This document shows, piece by piece, positions 34,560 through 46,649 of a DNA stretch of 64,000 nucleotides. The stretch spans positions 43,236,574-43,300,573 of the forward strand of contig NC_065921.1 in NCBI RefSeq assembly GCF_024586455.1, given 5' to 3'. The position numbers and the translations under genes are program-made. This DNA is from Bactrocera neohumeralis (Eukaryota; Arthropoda; Insecta; Diptera; Tephritidae). Numbering within the stretch: position 1 is the stretch's first letter; every line of letters starts with the position of its first letter. The notes under the pieces were generated by a model, which saw only the letters and a program-made list of their open reading frames with translations, was not told the DNA's origin and made no database searches.

Positions 34560-37500
34560 AAAATTATTTTTATACAACCAAATGACAACTCGAAATATAT
34601 AAATGACAACTCATACCACACTGTCTGCAAAATCATTCAAATAAAGTAGAAATGTGCTCTCATAACTGATAAATAAAATAACTTACAGCTATTAACGATA
34701 TCAAAAATAAAATAATATTTATTGAAAATTCCAATATACACACCAATGGTTGTTGCCGCTGAAAACAGTTTCTATTAACACAATCTTTATATAACAATAT
34801 TTGCCTGCTGCCACAATTTTTTATGATTTATTTATTAGATTTTTTTTTTTGTAAATTATTTTACTTTCATATAACAGAAAATTACACAGCTGTCACGAAT
34901 AACACAAACACTATTCACTGTTGTTGCTTTTGTTGTTGTCATTGAAACACAGATGATCGCCGTTGACGCTTTGAGTTTTCTATTGCATCACACAACACAC
35001 ACAATCGCTATACAGGTATGGAAGGTAATAGGAAAATCCAAAGCGTAGCTGTTATAAACTGAATTTATTTGCAGTAGAACGCTTTAAACATTTTTCACGA
35101 TTTTTTTGAAACTTGATTTGGCGTTTATATGAAGCTATTACACACAAAACACTTGATTCTCAACGCGAATGCCTATTAGAACCCTCATGTGATCGCATTG
35201 AAGGATACTAAAAGGTTATATTTGCTGCAATTGTTTTTATTGTAGATGATGATCGATGCTTTCTGTATCGTACTTTCACAATTTTTTGTTTGTTTAATAT
35301 AATGTATTTTCAAATTCTGCAATTTATTGGCACTTATATTGGTTTTTTGTTGATAATTATATTTGTGGTTGTTGGTACTGCAAATAGCGAACGTTTGTGT
35401 CCGTCTTAATCTAAACTTTGCCTTCGCTTTTTGACGCAGATAAATTTCCATTAGTTTTTTGTCTGCCGAGCCAATGAAGCTGCCAACTCAACGTTTGTAG
35501 GAAACAATAACGTCTATGCACGTACGTTTGTATGTGTAACTATGTAAACAACGAATGTCACAACTTTACAGTTCAAATGTAGATAACCGACTGATGGCTG
35601 AGTTCAGCGCTAACGTACAGACAAGTCGTCAGCTGTTCGGTGCCTGACTGGTTTTGTATTATTTCAACTTGTGTTGTTTGTATGTACATAAATGTTTATT
35701 TTTTTAATTTTATTTCACTAGACACTGAAGATAATTTTCCGACCGAATCCAACGCGCGACTGAACGTCCAAACGTCAACTGATGTGCGAGCAGCGCAAAA
35801 AAGCGAATGTTTCTCGACAATATAGTATAGACAATTCGTAATCAGGCTGGCAGCGAGCACATATCTAGCTACGTATGTATGTGGCTAGAGAGCGAGCTAT
35901 ACCTAATGACAGACTCGACTGACCGTCAGGCAAAATACATAAACGCCGTCCGTGGAAAGACAGAAAACTCACAAGTTATTTATATACACACATACGTGTA
36001 TATAGCCATATATAATATATGTACACACACTCACGACAGCGTTGGCTTGTCGATAAATTTTACAACAACAAAACTGGTCTGTCTGTATGCTGATCGCGCT
36101 CCTGCTTTAATGCTGCTGTCAGCTGAGTGTTATGCGAAAATATGGTGTAGTTTAGAAAACGATTGTGGCGTATGCGGTTGGGCCAGCAAAATTCAATGAT
36201 TTTCTATTAATTTTTTATTTTATAATTATTTTAAATTTAACTTTTTGCTTGCTGTGTGACACACCTCCTTCGTATATTGCATACGAGTAACGCGACTCTC
36301 ACTTTACACTTATTTACGATGTTATCACACTGCTCTATCGACTGCACTGCACTGTCACTGTTACCGTACACTGCGCTGCTGGCGTCGCTACTGTTTCTTC
36401 ACTGCACTGAATTTGCTTTGTGAACTACTAAATTGGTGTCGCACACTAAATTGCAATTGATTTTTGCTACGTTTTTAGCGATTTCCTTTCGAACGTGTAT
36501 CACAAATCAAAATCGAATTGAGCATAAACAAGTAACTGACACAAATAGACGTACAAACTCACGCTCTCACACAGTCAGCATTTCAAGTGTCTAGAAATTG
36601 TGTATTATGGTTTGTTGCTGGCGTATCACTTTTACGCTTTTATGTTTACTTTTGTATTTGTTTTTGTAGTCCAAGTTAGCTTATAGAGGGAGCAATGCAA
36701 AGCACATGGTATGTTTGTATGTGGAAGTTGGAAGAAGTTGGCGAGTCAACGAATTCACGAAGACACTTTTTATTTCGGAAATCCAGCAATCAACCGACCG
36801 ACGAACTGATTATATCTGCCGTTTGCTCGTACATACATATACAAATGTGTGTATGTCCGTATTTCTTTCTTGCGTTATATTTATAAAGTGTGCTATGGAC
36901 TGGTGGCGTACGCTTTCAATCTGCGAATTCTCAACAGCGAACTCCTTGCACCGTATACAGCCAATACTTTAGCAGGTAGCTACACACAAACACACACCGT
37001 GTATCCGTCACTTCACGACTGCTCTGCTCTGCACTTCTCCAACACTACAAAGGCACACTGCACTGTTCTGTTCACTCACTCACTGCAAACTCAGCTGCTT
37101 CTTTCGACTGCAACTCTGGTCGCTGGTCAACGATGTTGTCACTAGCGTTGTATCTTTTCGACTGAATTCCAAACGCAACACATTGACTTTCTAAACAGCT
37201 GAGCGAGACCAAAGTCAAGCCAGTAGGAAAATTTACTTACATACATACATATATACATAAGTATATGTAGTAAATATGTATCTACACATGTATACAGCCA
37301 AACAACGCAATAAATTGCACATACCTTACATATGTATATATAGCACTTGAACTGAAAAGTAAAACCAAACGCAATTACAATAACAAAATAGCCAACAAAA
37401 GACCATATAAACATATACACACATTCAGACGTACCTGTGTACATGGAACGTGAAAATCTTTTTATACAAGTCGCAGACGCAGAGAGACTGGTTTTGAAAG

Positions 37501-37880
37501 AGAAATGCAATAAAAGGTAATACAAGAGCGCGCATTGAGCGCGCACGACTACAATTGCGAAATGATAATTTTAGACGACGACATTTTGATATGGCAGAGG
37601 CGTCTCTAATATATTATTATTATTAGAAGGGATTATTTTTTATTATTTTTTTATAAATTGTCATAAAATTATGTAGCAAATACTCAACAAAGCAGCAAAT
37701 AAGATATACAATAATTTTAATATCTTTTTAGCTCACTATAGATACTTTTATTGCGTACTATTCGTGAATATAAATCTGTTTGACTGACTTTTAAATATAA
37801 AATTGATTATTTGAAGATTAAAAACATAAAATAAATGTTGTGAATTAAAGCTTCTTCCATTTTGAATTTTCTCTTTTATG
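34560..37880. other. Longest stretch without a recognised element
   Basis: No transposase, terminal repeat or repeat-family signature was found in 3.3 kb. Composition is more balanced than the flanks at 35400-35800 and 36250-37560, with C/T-rich runs of CACTGCACTG type at 36330-36420 and 36990-37090. The frames (for example 35185-35451 minus and 36849-37145 plus) show no recognisable domain. This could be host regulatory or 5' non-coding sequence, but nothing in the sequence proves it. Confidence 0.45.
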
Positions 37881-38164
37881 TTATATGTGTATACCTCTGA
37901 TCAGGGTTGTGAATTTTATTTTACATTCATGGGTTTCAAAAAAATTAAATTTTTTATTGTCTTATCAAATTTTACAACGCAACAAGTTGATCCGAGTAAT
38001 AGTTTCGGAGATACAGCTTTGGGAACATGTGCACTCGAAGCTAACTAGGCTAAGTGCGAGGACTTTAAACGCGTGAAATTTTAATTTTAATTTCTTTAAG
38101 AATTGGGCGAAGGACTTTTTTTCGATTACAACTATTTGAAAAAAAATGTCGCGAAATTTTCATT

Positions 38165-38395
38165 TATTTATACTCCCAACGCGGGCGCATCTTTTTTCCG
38201 AGCGGTCGCCGGAAATGGGGTCCCAATGGTCGAGTTTAAAATATTTTTTCCAAAATTTCAGAACTTCTTTGTTAATAGTGTAGGTTTGAAACAATACAAA
38301 ATGTTAAAGAAATATTTTTTTTTCTAATGAGAAAAACATTATTGAAAAAGGCTGTTTTTAACCGAGGAAACTTAAACAAGTGTAAAAATTTATGT
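38165..38395 (+). repeat. Dispersed repeat B, copy 2
   Basis: Matches 24432-24640: CCCAACGCGGGCGCATCTTT, CGCCGGAAATGGGGTCCCAA, GAGTTTAAAATATTTTTTCC and TTTGTTAATAGTGT, then an A-rich part and a CCGAGGAAACTTAAAC phrase. The upstream segment 37890-38100 (AGTTTCGGAGATACAGCTTT, GACTTTAAACGCGTGAAATT) may belong to the same element. Confidence 0.6.
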
Positions 38396-38399
38396 TTTT

Positions 38400-38905
38400 A
38401 TTATTTTACGATGCGTTATTAAAAGTGAGCCTCACGACATTGGAACATAAAAAGATACGTTTTTCACCAAATTACTTGAAATATCATATTTTCTTTGTAC
38501 AAATAAAAATATGAAACCCCAAAAGGTTATGTATTAATTGTTTTTAACTCTTAAAATATCAACCAAGCTCCTCCTGATTCGCCTCCCGCTTTTATGCTGG
38601 TCAAAGCATATTTTTTGAACTTATACTTTTGGAATAAAATTCTTCTAATTTGTTTGAAATTCGTTCTAAAAAAGCTGGGTAACAAAAATTATAACAAAAT
38701 TTCAAAGCATGGCTTTTAAATAATATACTGTTTTTACTATTAATATTCCTCTTAATATACCTGATATGCATATTCTAAGACGGTTTTTATCAAGACAGAA
38801 ATAAACTCGAAAGATTGCTATATGTAGTCTCGACAAGTCATAAGATTATAATTCAAAAGCACAAATAAAAAATAAACCTTTCAATACCAACTAACAAACT
38901 GTTAG
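38400..38905. other. Non-coding stretch, nothing recognised
   Basis: AT-rich sequence without long reading frames or repeat signatures. Confidence 0.35.
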
Positions 38906-38907
38906 TA

Positions 38908-39657
38908 CACTCAGTCCTTTTTTTACGCGATCTCTTTTTACGCTATTTCACTTTAACGCGGTTATTTTCGCAGCGCAAATTCCTTTTTTTACGCGAATTT
39001 CTCACTTTAACGCGATTGCTTTTTTTCGTTTTTTGCTTGGTCTTAAACTTTAGAAAAGTATTTTGTAGCAAATGATACTGATGCCGAACGTGCACGAATT
39101 TTTCAAAAATAATTGAGTCTCTGCATGTTAAGATATAAAGAACTACATCGGAATTTATTGGGTCCAAAGAGAAGCATTCAAACAAAATTAACTGAATTTA
39201 TGGTGCAAACTCAGTCGGAGATGCTAAGTCAATGAGAACATCAATCCATAGTTCTTACTATTGATTCTGATACAAATTCTAGTGATATCAGTGCCGGCCA
39301 TCAAAATAAGCGGCTAAGAATAATTTCCACTACGGATAATGACAGTGATTAAACAGCATTCAACGGTTTTTTCCAATAAATCTACCTATTTTCTATTTTC
39401 TTCTCTTTTATATATGGTTTTTGTTTTGTATTTTTTATGTTGTTATGAATGAATAAATCATAAGTCTGAAATTTGAAACTTATTGTAATGTTTTTGAATA
39501 TTTTTTTGCGCGTATATTTTGTTATATGTACGTGATATATTTTTTATATTCGGAACCAATTCGTTAGTTAATATTGGAAAACTAACCATTTTTACGCGAT
39601 TTTTTTTTTACGCGATTAGTGGCAGAACCAAAAATCGCGTAAAAAAAGGATTGAGTG
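38908..39657 (+). mobile_element. pogo-like element, internally deleted
   Basis: The ends CACTCAGTCCTTTTTTTACG and, inverted, CACTCAATCCTTTTTTTACG are flanked by TA (38906-38907, 39658-39659). Length 750 bp. TTTACGCGAT/TTTAACGCG sub-repeats occur several times near each end. Inside, the plus strand retains what looks like the tail of a transposase: LRYKELHRNLLGPKRSIQTK, LTEFMVQTQ, then an acidic end TTDNDSD before a stop at 39351. An acidic C-terminus is usual for pogo/Tigger transposases; the assignment is an inference. Confidence 0.75.
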
Positions 39658-39659
39658 TA

Positions 39660-40865
39660 TTCATAATCTAATCTATCGAGTTAAGCGCAATGTTGGTTTT
39701 AATGTTTTGAAATTCCTCAAAGAAAGCAGCTGCAGGCAAAAACAAAAGCTATAGCTTTAACACTTAGTATCGGTATTTAATAAATAAAAAGCAAGGAAGT
39801 ATCTTTGAACTGTTGAAAAGTAGTGTACGACGCAATTCCAATAGTGGCAGCACAATAACCCCACACAACAAACATCTATGCAAATAAAAGACATACATAC
39901 TTACAAATTTACGAAGTATCTATGGGCCAAGAACGCAAGAGCAAAAACCAAAGGAAATTGAGAAAAAAGAGAACTAAAACATAGGGGCAAAAAATATAAA
40001 GCACATACACATACATATATGTACATCCCCACCTACCAAGTGATATAGAGAAATCTCACCGCAGCAACATAAGCAAACACAAGCAACATGTTGCTCAATG
40101 GCAACGTGAAACCAGTTTAATGGGCGAGAAACTTTGAGAGTGATAGACAGATAAGGGGTATGCAACCACACTTTATATGCATATACAAATGTGTATGTAC
40201 ATATCTATGTGTGCATGTTGATAAGCAGAGTTTGTTGCGTGGCAGGAGGTTTTGACAGATAAGCAGAAAATCAGACAAGAAGGGTTGCTTGCTTCACAAA
40301 TCATATGGTTTCTTTGCAAAAGCAAACGATTGTATGCGGATGCATGTAGAAATGTATAAATCTATTTATACAATATTAACAATAAATATCTATGTGTTTA
40401 ACGTTTAGAACTCATTTTTCGACACACATGCCTATGGTTATACATACATACATATGTATGTACATACATATATACAATACATACATATGTATGTATAGTA
40501 AAATATTGACGTATAAACTACTTGATAGCCTAAGAAATTAATGAACCACTTTTCTGTTGCTCTAATGAAAATGAGAACACTGCGTAGAACTTGTATTCAC
40601 AATAGGTTCAAGTAAAAGGGGTTAAGCGAACACTCTATACGGTTAGCGTTGCCGGAAAGTTTAATTTTCTACCTTATTATTTAAGGTGGAGTTAAAAGGC
40701 GCTCAATTTGCGTGAGAAGTAGTATATTGAAAATGTTGACTGTTGAAAGGGAGACATGGAGTTTTGATAATTTTTGTGTTGAATACAAACTTCAGAATTC
40801 CACACCCTCGGGGGCTTGATAATATTTTAGAAGCTTATAAATATGTGCAAAAGCGAAAATTTATA
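39660..40865. other. Non-coding stretch with microsatellites
   Basis: ACAT/ATGT tracts lie at 40008-40024, 40188-40205 and 40441-40497, the last an interrupted palindromic block of about 55 bp. No domain-bearing frame is seen. Confidence 0.4.
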
Positions 40866-40869
40866 GGAA

Positions 40870-41900
40870 ACAAGTAAAAAAAGGCTACATATGTTCGGGT
40901 ATAACCGAAAATTGTCAAAAAAAAAAAAAAAAATCACAAAATCACAGCCCTCTAAATACAACCAGATGTTGGTAATATTGGAAAATGTTGCGAACGGGTT
41001 CAACTTCATTGTTCTACGAAATCGTAGATTCAAACTGAAAATTATATTGAATCGTCCTCAATCGATTTTATCTATTTTACCACATACTGTTAACATGCCA
41101 CATACGAATTAAATGCGCTCTCGGATTCTTCACCTCACATACTGTCACCAGTCTATATGAAATCTGAAATTAATTATGTACATATATGGGAGGTAGGTAA
41201 ACTGTTCACCCGATTTTATTAATTTTAGACACAAAAATACACAGTTATTAGTAAAACGCGCTCTTTCATTTCCTCAATGAATCTGAATGAGAACCTAAGT
41301 ATGTATTTGCCGATATATGCTGTACAAAGTCATCCGGAAGTTCGATTATCTTTATACTAGGTATATGGGAGCTAAAGGAAGTACTGACTCAATTCAACCA
41401 ATTTTTTTGACGTTCAGACATACTTTTATCTTAAAATGATTCGCTTCGATTTTCAAAATTAGATCTCACACATTGACAGATTTTTTGATAAAAAGGCAAC
41501 TATAGGCATTGGCGTCCTTAATTCGGTATTAAAGGGTTTGAACAGTTCCGGTTCGATTTCGAAAAGTTTTGGTCATAAGGTGACATATTTCAAAAGCATG
41601 TCGGATTTATCCCTTATATTAATTGCTTCTTGATTTGTGTGCTGGAAAGTGAAATAATCAAATGGAATTTAAAATTATTTTGTATGGGAAATAGGCGTGG
41701 TTGTAGTCCGCTATTCAAATGTATGTAATGAAACATAGGAATCTCAGGGGAATGTTATGTAGCGAATTTGGTTGATATCGTTCCAGTAGGTGCAGAAGAT
41801 ATAGATTTTTGCCTAATGTGGGTTGTGCGACGCCTATCGTCCAAAATTAACACCGGCTGTTATAAAGCCTTCTCGTATCATCTCGAGAGAAATTTAGGGT
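40870..41900. repeat. Old repeat resembling the 53.5/59.8-kb family
   Basis: Begins AAACAAGTAAAAAAAGGCTA and a TTCGGGTATAACCGAA stem-loop, parallel to the AACAAGTAAGGAAGGGCTAAG plus TTCGGGTGTCACCGAA start of the elements at 53.52 and 59.77 kb. Further on, GGGAAATAGGCGTGGTTGTAG parallels their GGGAGGTGGGCGTGGTTATT, and GTAGCGAATTTGGTTGATAT parallels GTAGAGTTTGGTTGACAT. It is too diverged to align by eye and no right end is evident. Confidence 0.5.
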
Positions 41901-43735
41901 CTCTGAAGCATTTAGTTATAAATTTATTGCACTTTTAGTAGATTTTAAGAAAAACGTTATATGGTGAGTGAGCAGGGTTATCATTCGATTTCGCTCGAAC
42001 TATCATTTTTTTTTTATTTTGAAATTTTAACTAAACTAAACGGTAGCACTGCTCATGAATTAATTTTATTGTGAGAGCACACAACGCTCATCTGTCAAAA
42101 GACAACAGAGAGTATACGAAAAGCAGAAAAAACCCAAAATAAAACCATATGTTGACTTTGCCACTGCTTTTGAAATGTCGTCTTTATTGCTGACCTGCGC
42201 CAGTGGTGGTAGGCAGAGTTTGTTGATCGTCGACGATTTTTCGCCCCGCACAGCTGATGTGTTTGCTTGATTACGAGTGTGAGATAGCAGAATGTAACAA
42301 ACAAAACACCAAGCGAACGAATGTTTGGATGGATGGATTGATGGTCGGACTTACGGAAACCGAGGCACGCAGTTTTCTGATTTTATGTTTTTGTTTTCGC
42401 TGGCTGTCTGTATGAATGTTGCCCGTTATGGCAAAGTCCAACTTTGCGGTGGCCATGTACCTACACGTGTATATAAATGAGTACAAAATACATACATATG
42501 TATGTATGTATGTATATATTTATGTATACAAAATCATATACATAGGTACATACATATGTACATATGTATATATATACTTAGTTGTATAGATATTTGTGTG
42601 TGGCAATGTTAAAAAGTCCGAGAACTTCATCTGGTTCGCCGTCAAAACAGCAGAGTTTTATCAACAGCAACTACGCATGTGCCGCTCAATCATTTGGCGC
42701 ACCAACAACTTTTAAGGTAACGCAGGCAAGTACCAAACAGTAAATGGTCGACAGAGCTGCGACCGCTTCGACGTCAACGCAGGCAGATGTCAGCGCAGCA
42801 GCGGTTCGAATTACACAGCTGATTCGACGGCAGAGCAAAGGGAGCACATTTAAAGGCAAAGAAATATTTCTGTTCTATGTCTGTAACATATGTATGTATG
42901 TATGTATGTATGTATTTATTTGCACATCTTTGTCGAAATGGTGTTATAAAAAATACGTATTTATTTAAATATAATATTTATTTATTAAAAGCAAATAAAG
43001 CGCCAAATAATTATTTGCAGAGTAAAGTAGCCGTGTAGTGAAAAATAAATATACATAAGTACATACATATGTACTTATGTATGTATGGATTTTAAATATA
43101 ATTATTTATGAACTTACGACTTATCACTATTCCTTCTCCAGTGTTCAAAGTAACCAATATTTTAAGGATTTTGGGAAAAGTGCTGAGAAGTGGTACCTTA
43201 GGTACTAAGATAGCATGTATTCGTAGATGTATCTACATATACATACATATGTATGTATATACATAAGTATGTATACATGCATATATTAAATAAGTTAAAT
43301 GTTAATGCAGTTCATAAACATGAAGTGAAAAAGAAGTTCGATGGAAAATTTCGTGTCATTGTGCTCTGCGCGCTTACTAGCTATGTAAGTACGTTCTTGC
43401 TACATTCGTTGATAAGCGCATGGTATCTTTGAGTTCATGGATTACATACATACTTATGTTTGCTGCACCGAATTGTAGCACATGTTTGGGGGATCTCAAT
43501 TTGGAGACAACAAAGAGAATTTATTTGCGAATTTCGCATGTTAGTGACCGTTCAGGTCGTCTCCTGTTAACGCAATTGGAGAAATTTTGGCTCAGCGGAT
43601 TTCGTGGTGGCACGCGGTCAACGGCCATGAAACTATCCTTTTTCAAATGAAAAAAGTTCACTATTGAAGAAGTTTTTAATAAGCAAAACGACAAAATCTA
43701 ACCAAAATCTGTAAAAAATATTAGAAAGGTTCGAT
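41901..43735. other. Non-coding stretch with microsatellites
   Basis: ACAT/ATGT blocks lie at 42488-42575, 42886-42915, 43053-43087 and 43234-43275. The 76-residue frame at 43420-43650 has normal composition (FISHVSDRSGRLLLTQLEKF-like) but no family I recognise. Confidence 0.4.
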
Positions 43736-43739
43736 GTTT

Positions 43740-44479
43740 TGAGTGCACAAAAAATGCAGTTGTTTTAGTCGAGGTGTGAGAGCTCGCATTGTCATCGTAA
43801 AGAGTGATGCGTCTTCGGGCGACGGTTTTCCCGATTTCTTGAAAGTCTACTGACACGATTCATCACCTGTCACGTTGTTATAGGCGTGTTTCGATGCACC
43901 GCTATAATACTTTTTTTACATTTTTCTTCACCAATCACTACGAGCTTTTTTTGAACGATTGACAAATTGTGTGGGATCCAACGTGAACAATTTTTTTTAT
44001 GATATTGAATGCATGCTGGTTCCATTAATGCCTATAGTTGTCTCAATCTCCGATAGGTCTCAGGTAGATCTTTGCAGTTTGCGCACAGCATCAATAGCTT
44101 CCGGAATAACGACTGATTTTGTACTTCACGAAAGGCGTCTTGGAAGATCTACGACATCGATGGAATTCACCATATCATCGATAAACGCTGGTCCTTAATG
44201 GCACGTCATCAAATTTAGTTCAACAATACACTATTACCCGGTTAATCCATGTCGAAAGTTGTAAAAACTAATCGCGCGAAATTTGCGATTTAGTTCCTTT
44301 TTTTGGGACGAGATGATTATTTTAAGTTACTGTAAACAACACAAATAACGCTCGTATGTCAAAACATGCTTAATACTTATGTATACCATCACAAATTTTA
44401 AACTTAACGATAAAGTTGTGAGTTACCAGATTGCAACTCTAGTGTTGACAGATCCCGAAATATGAAAGGCAACCTACGT
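43740..44479 (-). mobile_element. mariner element (family of 46.7 kb), 3' truncated and deleted
   Basis: On the minus strand it starts near 44479 with CGTAGGTTGCCTTTCATATT, then TGTGTTGTTTACAGTAACTT and CGCGATTAGTTTTTACAACT, matching the elements at 11.41 and 46.65 kb. Transposase pieces follow in mixed frames: VVIPEAIDAVRKL, IETTIGINGTSMHSI, ASKHAYNNVTGDES with the first catalytic aspartate, and then, after a deletion of the middle, FQEIGKTV and a DDNASSHTSTKTTAF-type second block (about 43800). Homology stops at TQNIE near 43740; the third aspartate is missing. Confidence 0.8.
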
Positions 44480-44984
44480 TTGCATTATTAAACAAGATTA
44501 ATTAAAAAAAAAATATTGAAGTTTGATTTTCATAATGGTCTAAATTTATGGCAGGCTTAAGCACATACATACATACATACATACTACTTACATATGAGAT
44601 ATTTGAACGATATTATGTGAAATAATTTCATCGACTTAACGGCATATGGTATTTATCGCTCGGAATGGGAAATACATTGGCCAAATTACACTAATTATAA
44701 TTAAGTTTAAATAAACACACCTCGTTTTGATATTAAAATATCGATCTAAACGTGCTTCATATACATAATATGTATATTTTTTTCGATCATTTTAAACTAA
44801 ATAAAAGATCAGATAATCTGAATTGAACTGCGATATTTTTTTACAATTTTTACAAAGTCTTGCAGAAAATTCGATTTAATTTACAGGCCTTTTATTCAAA
44901 TAATTTGTGAGAACATACCAAAAAGATTCCATATTTTGTTTATTATTGTTATTTTAAGATATTATTAGTGTTGACGACGAACCA

Positions 44985-45735
44985 GGTCCAGGACGGCCAT
45001 CAACTTGGAATATCGGAAGGATCAGTGAAAACCATTTCGAAAGATCATTTGGGCTTAAGAAAAGAAAAAGAATGGTTAGTTCTCAATTTTTTCGAAAAAC
45101 AGTGTCGCGTCAACGTCTGGGAAACTATGCTTTCCGACTACCAGTATGTCATGAAACGTATTACTGGCGATGAGTCTTGGATCTACTATATGCTTACGAC
45201 CCGGAAATAGACGATCAATCGGCCGAATATCGTGGCAAAGTTGAGCCGAAGTCGAAAACAATACGTCAAAGCAGGTCAAAAATCAAGGTTATGTTGACAG
45301 TTTTATTCGATTATCGAGGCGTGGTGCGCTCCGGATTTCTTCCGACCAGCCAAAGTGTCAACAAGGAATACTATTTGAGTGTTATTCGTCATTAGCGCCA
45401 AGGTATTCGTAAAAAGAGGCCGGCTTTATAGGCCGACAATTCAATCCGCATTGAATCTTCGTGAGTTTCTCGCCAAATTTCCAACAAATATCGCGCCGCA
45501 ACCACAATATTCGCCTGGGGAAACCATTTTCAATCAATTCAAGACATTAACCGTGAAGCGCTTCGCGCATTGAAGGCTATTACGGAAATTGATTTTGATA
45601 ACAGTTTCGAGCATTGGAGTAAACGTTGGCACAAGTGTATTGGGGCCAAGGGGGTTTATTTTGAGGGGAATGACATAGATTTTGAAGAATAAATTAAAAT
45701 TTTAAAATTATGCACAAAGTCTTACTATTTTTTAC
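44985..45735 (+). mobile_element. mariner element (family of 52.8 and 61 kb), 5' truncated
   Basis: Starts inside the transposase and runs to the 3' terminus AAAGTCTTACTATTTTTTAC at about 45735, matching the ends of the 52.78-kb and 61.0-kb elements. The frame begins with the VDDEP block, jumps to GISEGSVKTISKDHLGLRK and so has lost about 30 residues. RITGDESWIYYM carries the first aspartate (about 45165) and RSKIKVMLTVLFDYRGVVRS follows. The second aspartate block (HHDNAPSHT in the 54.6-kb copy) is deleted, leaving SALNLREFLAKFPTNI. The end reads ALKAITEIDFDNSFEHWSKR, then HKCIGAKGVYFEGNDIDFEE. Confidence 0.85.
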
Positions 45736-46645
45736 TCATACGTACATATGTATGTACCATACATCTACTTTGTGATTTTTATATGTACATACATATGTAT
45801 ATGCATTTGCGAATATATAGTACATACATACTTTTGCCTTATTATACATATTTTTATGCCAAAAGCTCAATTCTTCAATTGCTACAGCCTTAAGGCCTTC
45901 TTTATTGCTCTGCCAGCATAAGGTTAACATTTTATAAGCAGACATATACATACATACGTATATGTATACACACATATGTATGTATCTATAAAGTGAAAAA
46001 GCAAAATATATAAAAAACACGAAAATAAGGTACTAAAGAGCGCAAAGAAGAGGGGGAAAATCCACGTTATGGCAAAATGTGATGCGCATTAGTGTGCGCT
46101 CGCACGCGCAGAACCACTCTCCAGCACACACATTCAACCAAACACAAGTACACGTAATATATAAACGGATGTATGTATGTATATGTGTAGGCACACAGAA
46201 ATTGTATGATTAAGACATATTTATAAACAGTTTGCCTCAATCAGCTGTTTTGATAATTCATTTCAGACATTACGAAACTGACGCATGTACATACATACAT
46301 ATGTATGTGTGTAAGTATGGATGAATGTGTCTATAAATGACGTTGACAAGGTGAATAATGAGCGAGTGAGAGCGCACATGACCGAAGCACATACATACTT
46401 ATGAATGTGAGTATGTTATGTTCGAGGAAAAAATTAAATATGGATATTCATGGAAATTTTTATTGCATTTTAAGGAAAGAAAAGTATTTAATGAAACAAA
46501 GATTATTGTTTTATTGATGTGATCTCATTTCAATATTAATATTTAATAATTTGAAATTACATATTCATACCCAGAACATGGTACATTAAGTTTGCCACGA
46601 AGGTCATTACATCCGAAAGAACCGAACAGGTACTTCAGTCTATGA
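45736..46645. other. Non-coding stretch rich in ACAT/ATGT microsatellites
   Basis: Tracts lie at 45740-45757, 45784-45800, 45940-45985, 46166-46185 and 46286-46320. No frame with a recognisable domain is present. Confidence 0.5.
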
Positions 46646-46649
46646 GATG

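Noticed and set aside
36250..37150. Promoter or 5' exon of a host gene, suggested by balanced base composition
   Set aside because: No TATA, initiator and start-codon arrangement or splice-bounded frame could be supported; kept only as a region to check.
43420..43650. 76-residue frame with normal amino-acid composition as a host exon or a new transposase
   Set aside because: No recognised motif, no convincing splice signals at its edges and no second copy in the window.
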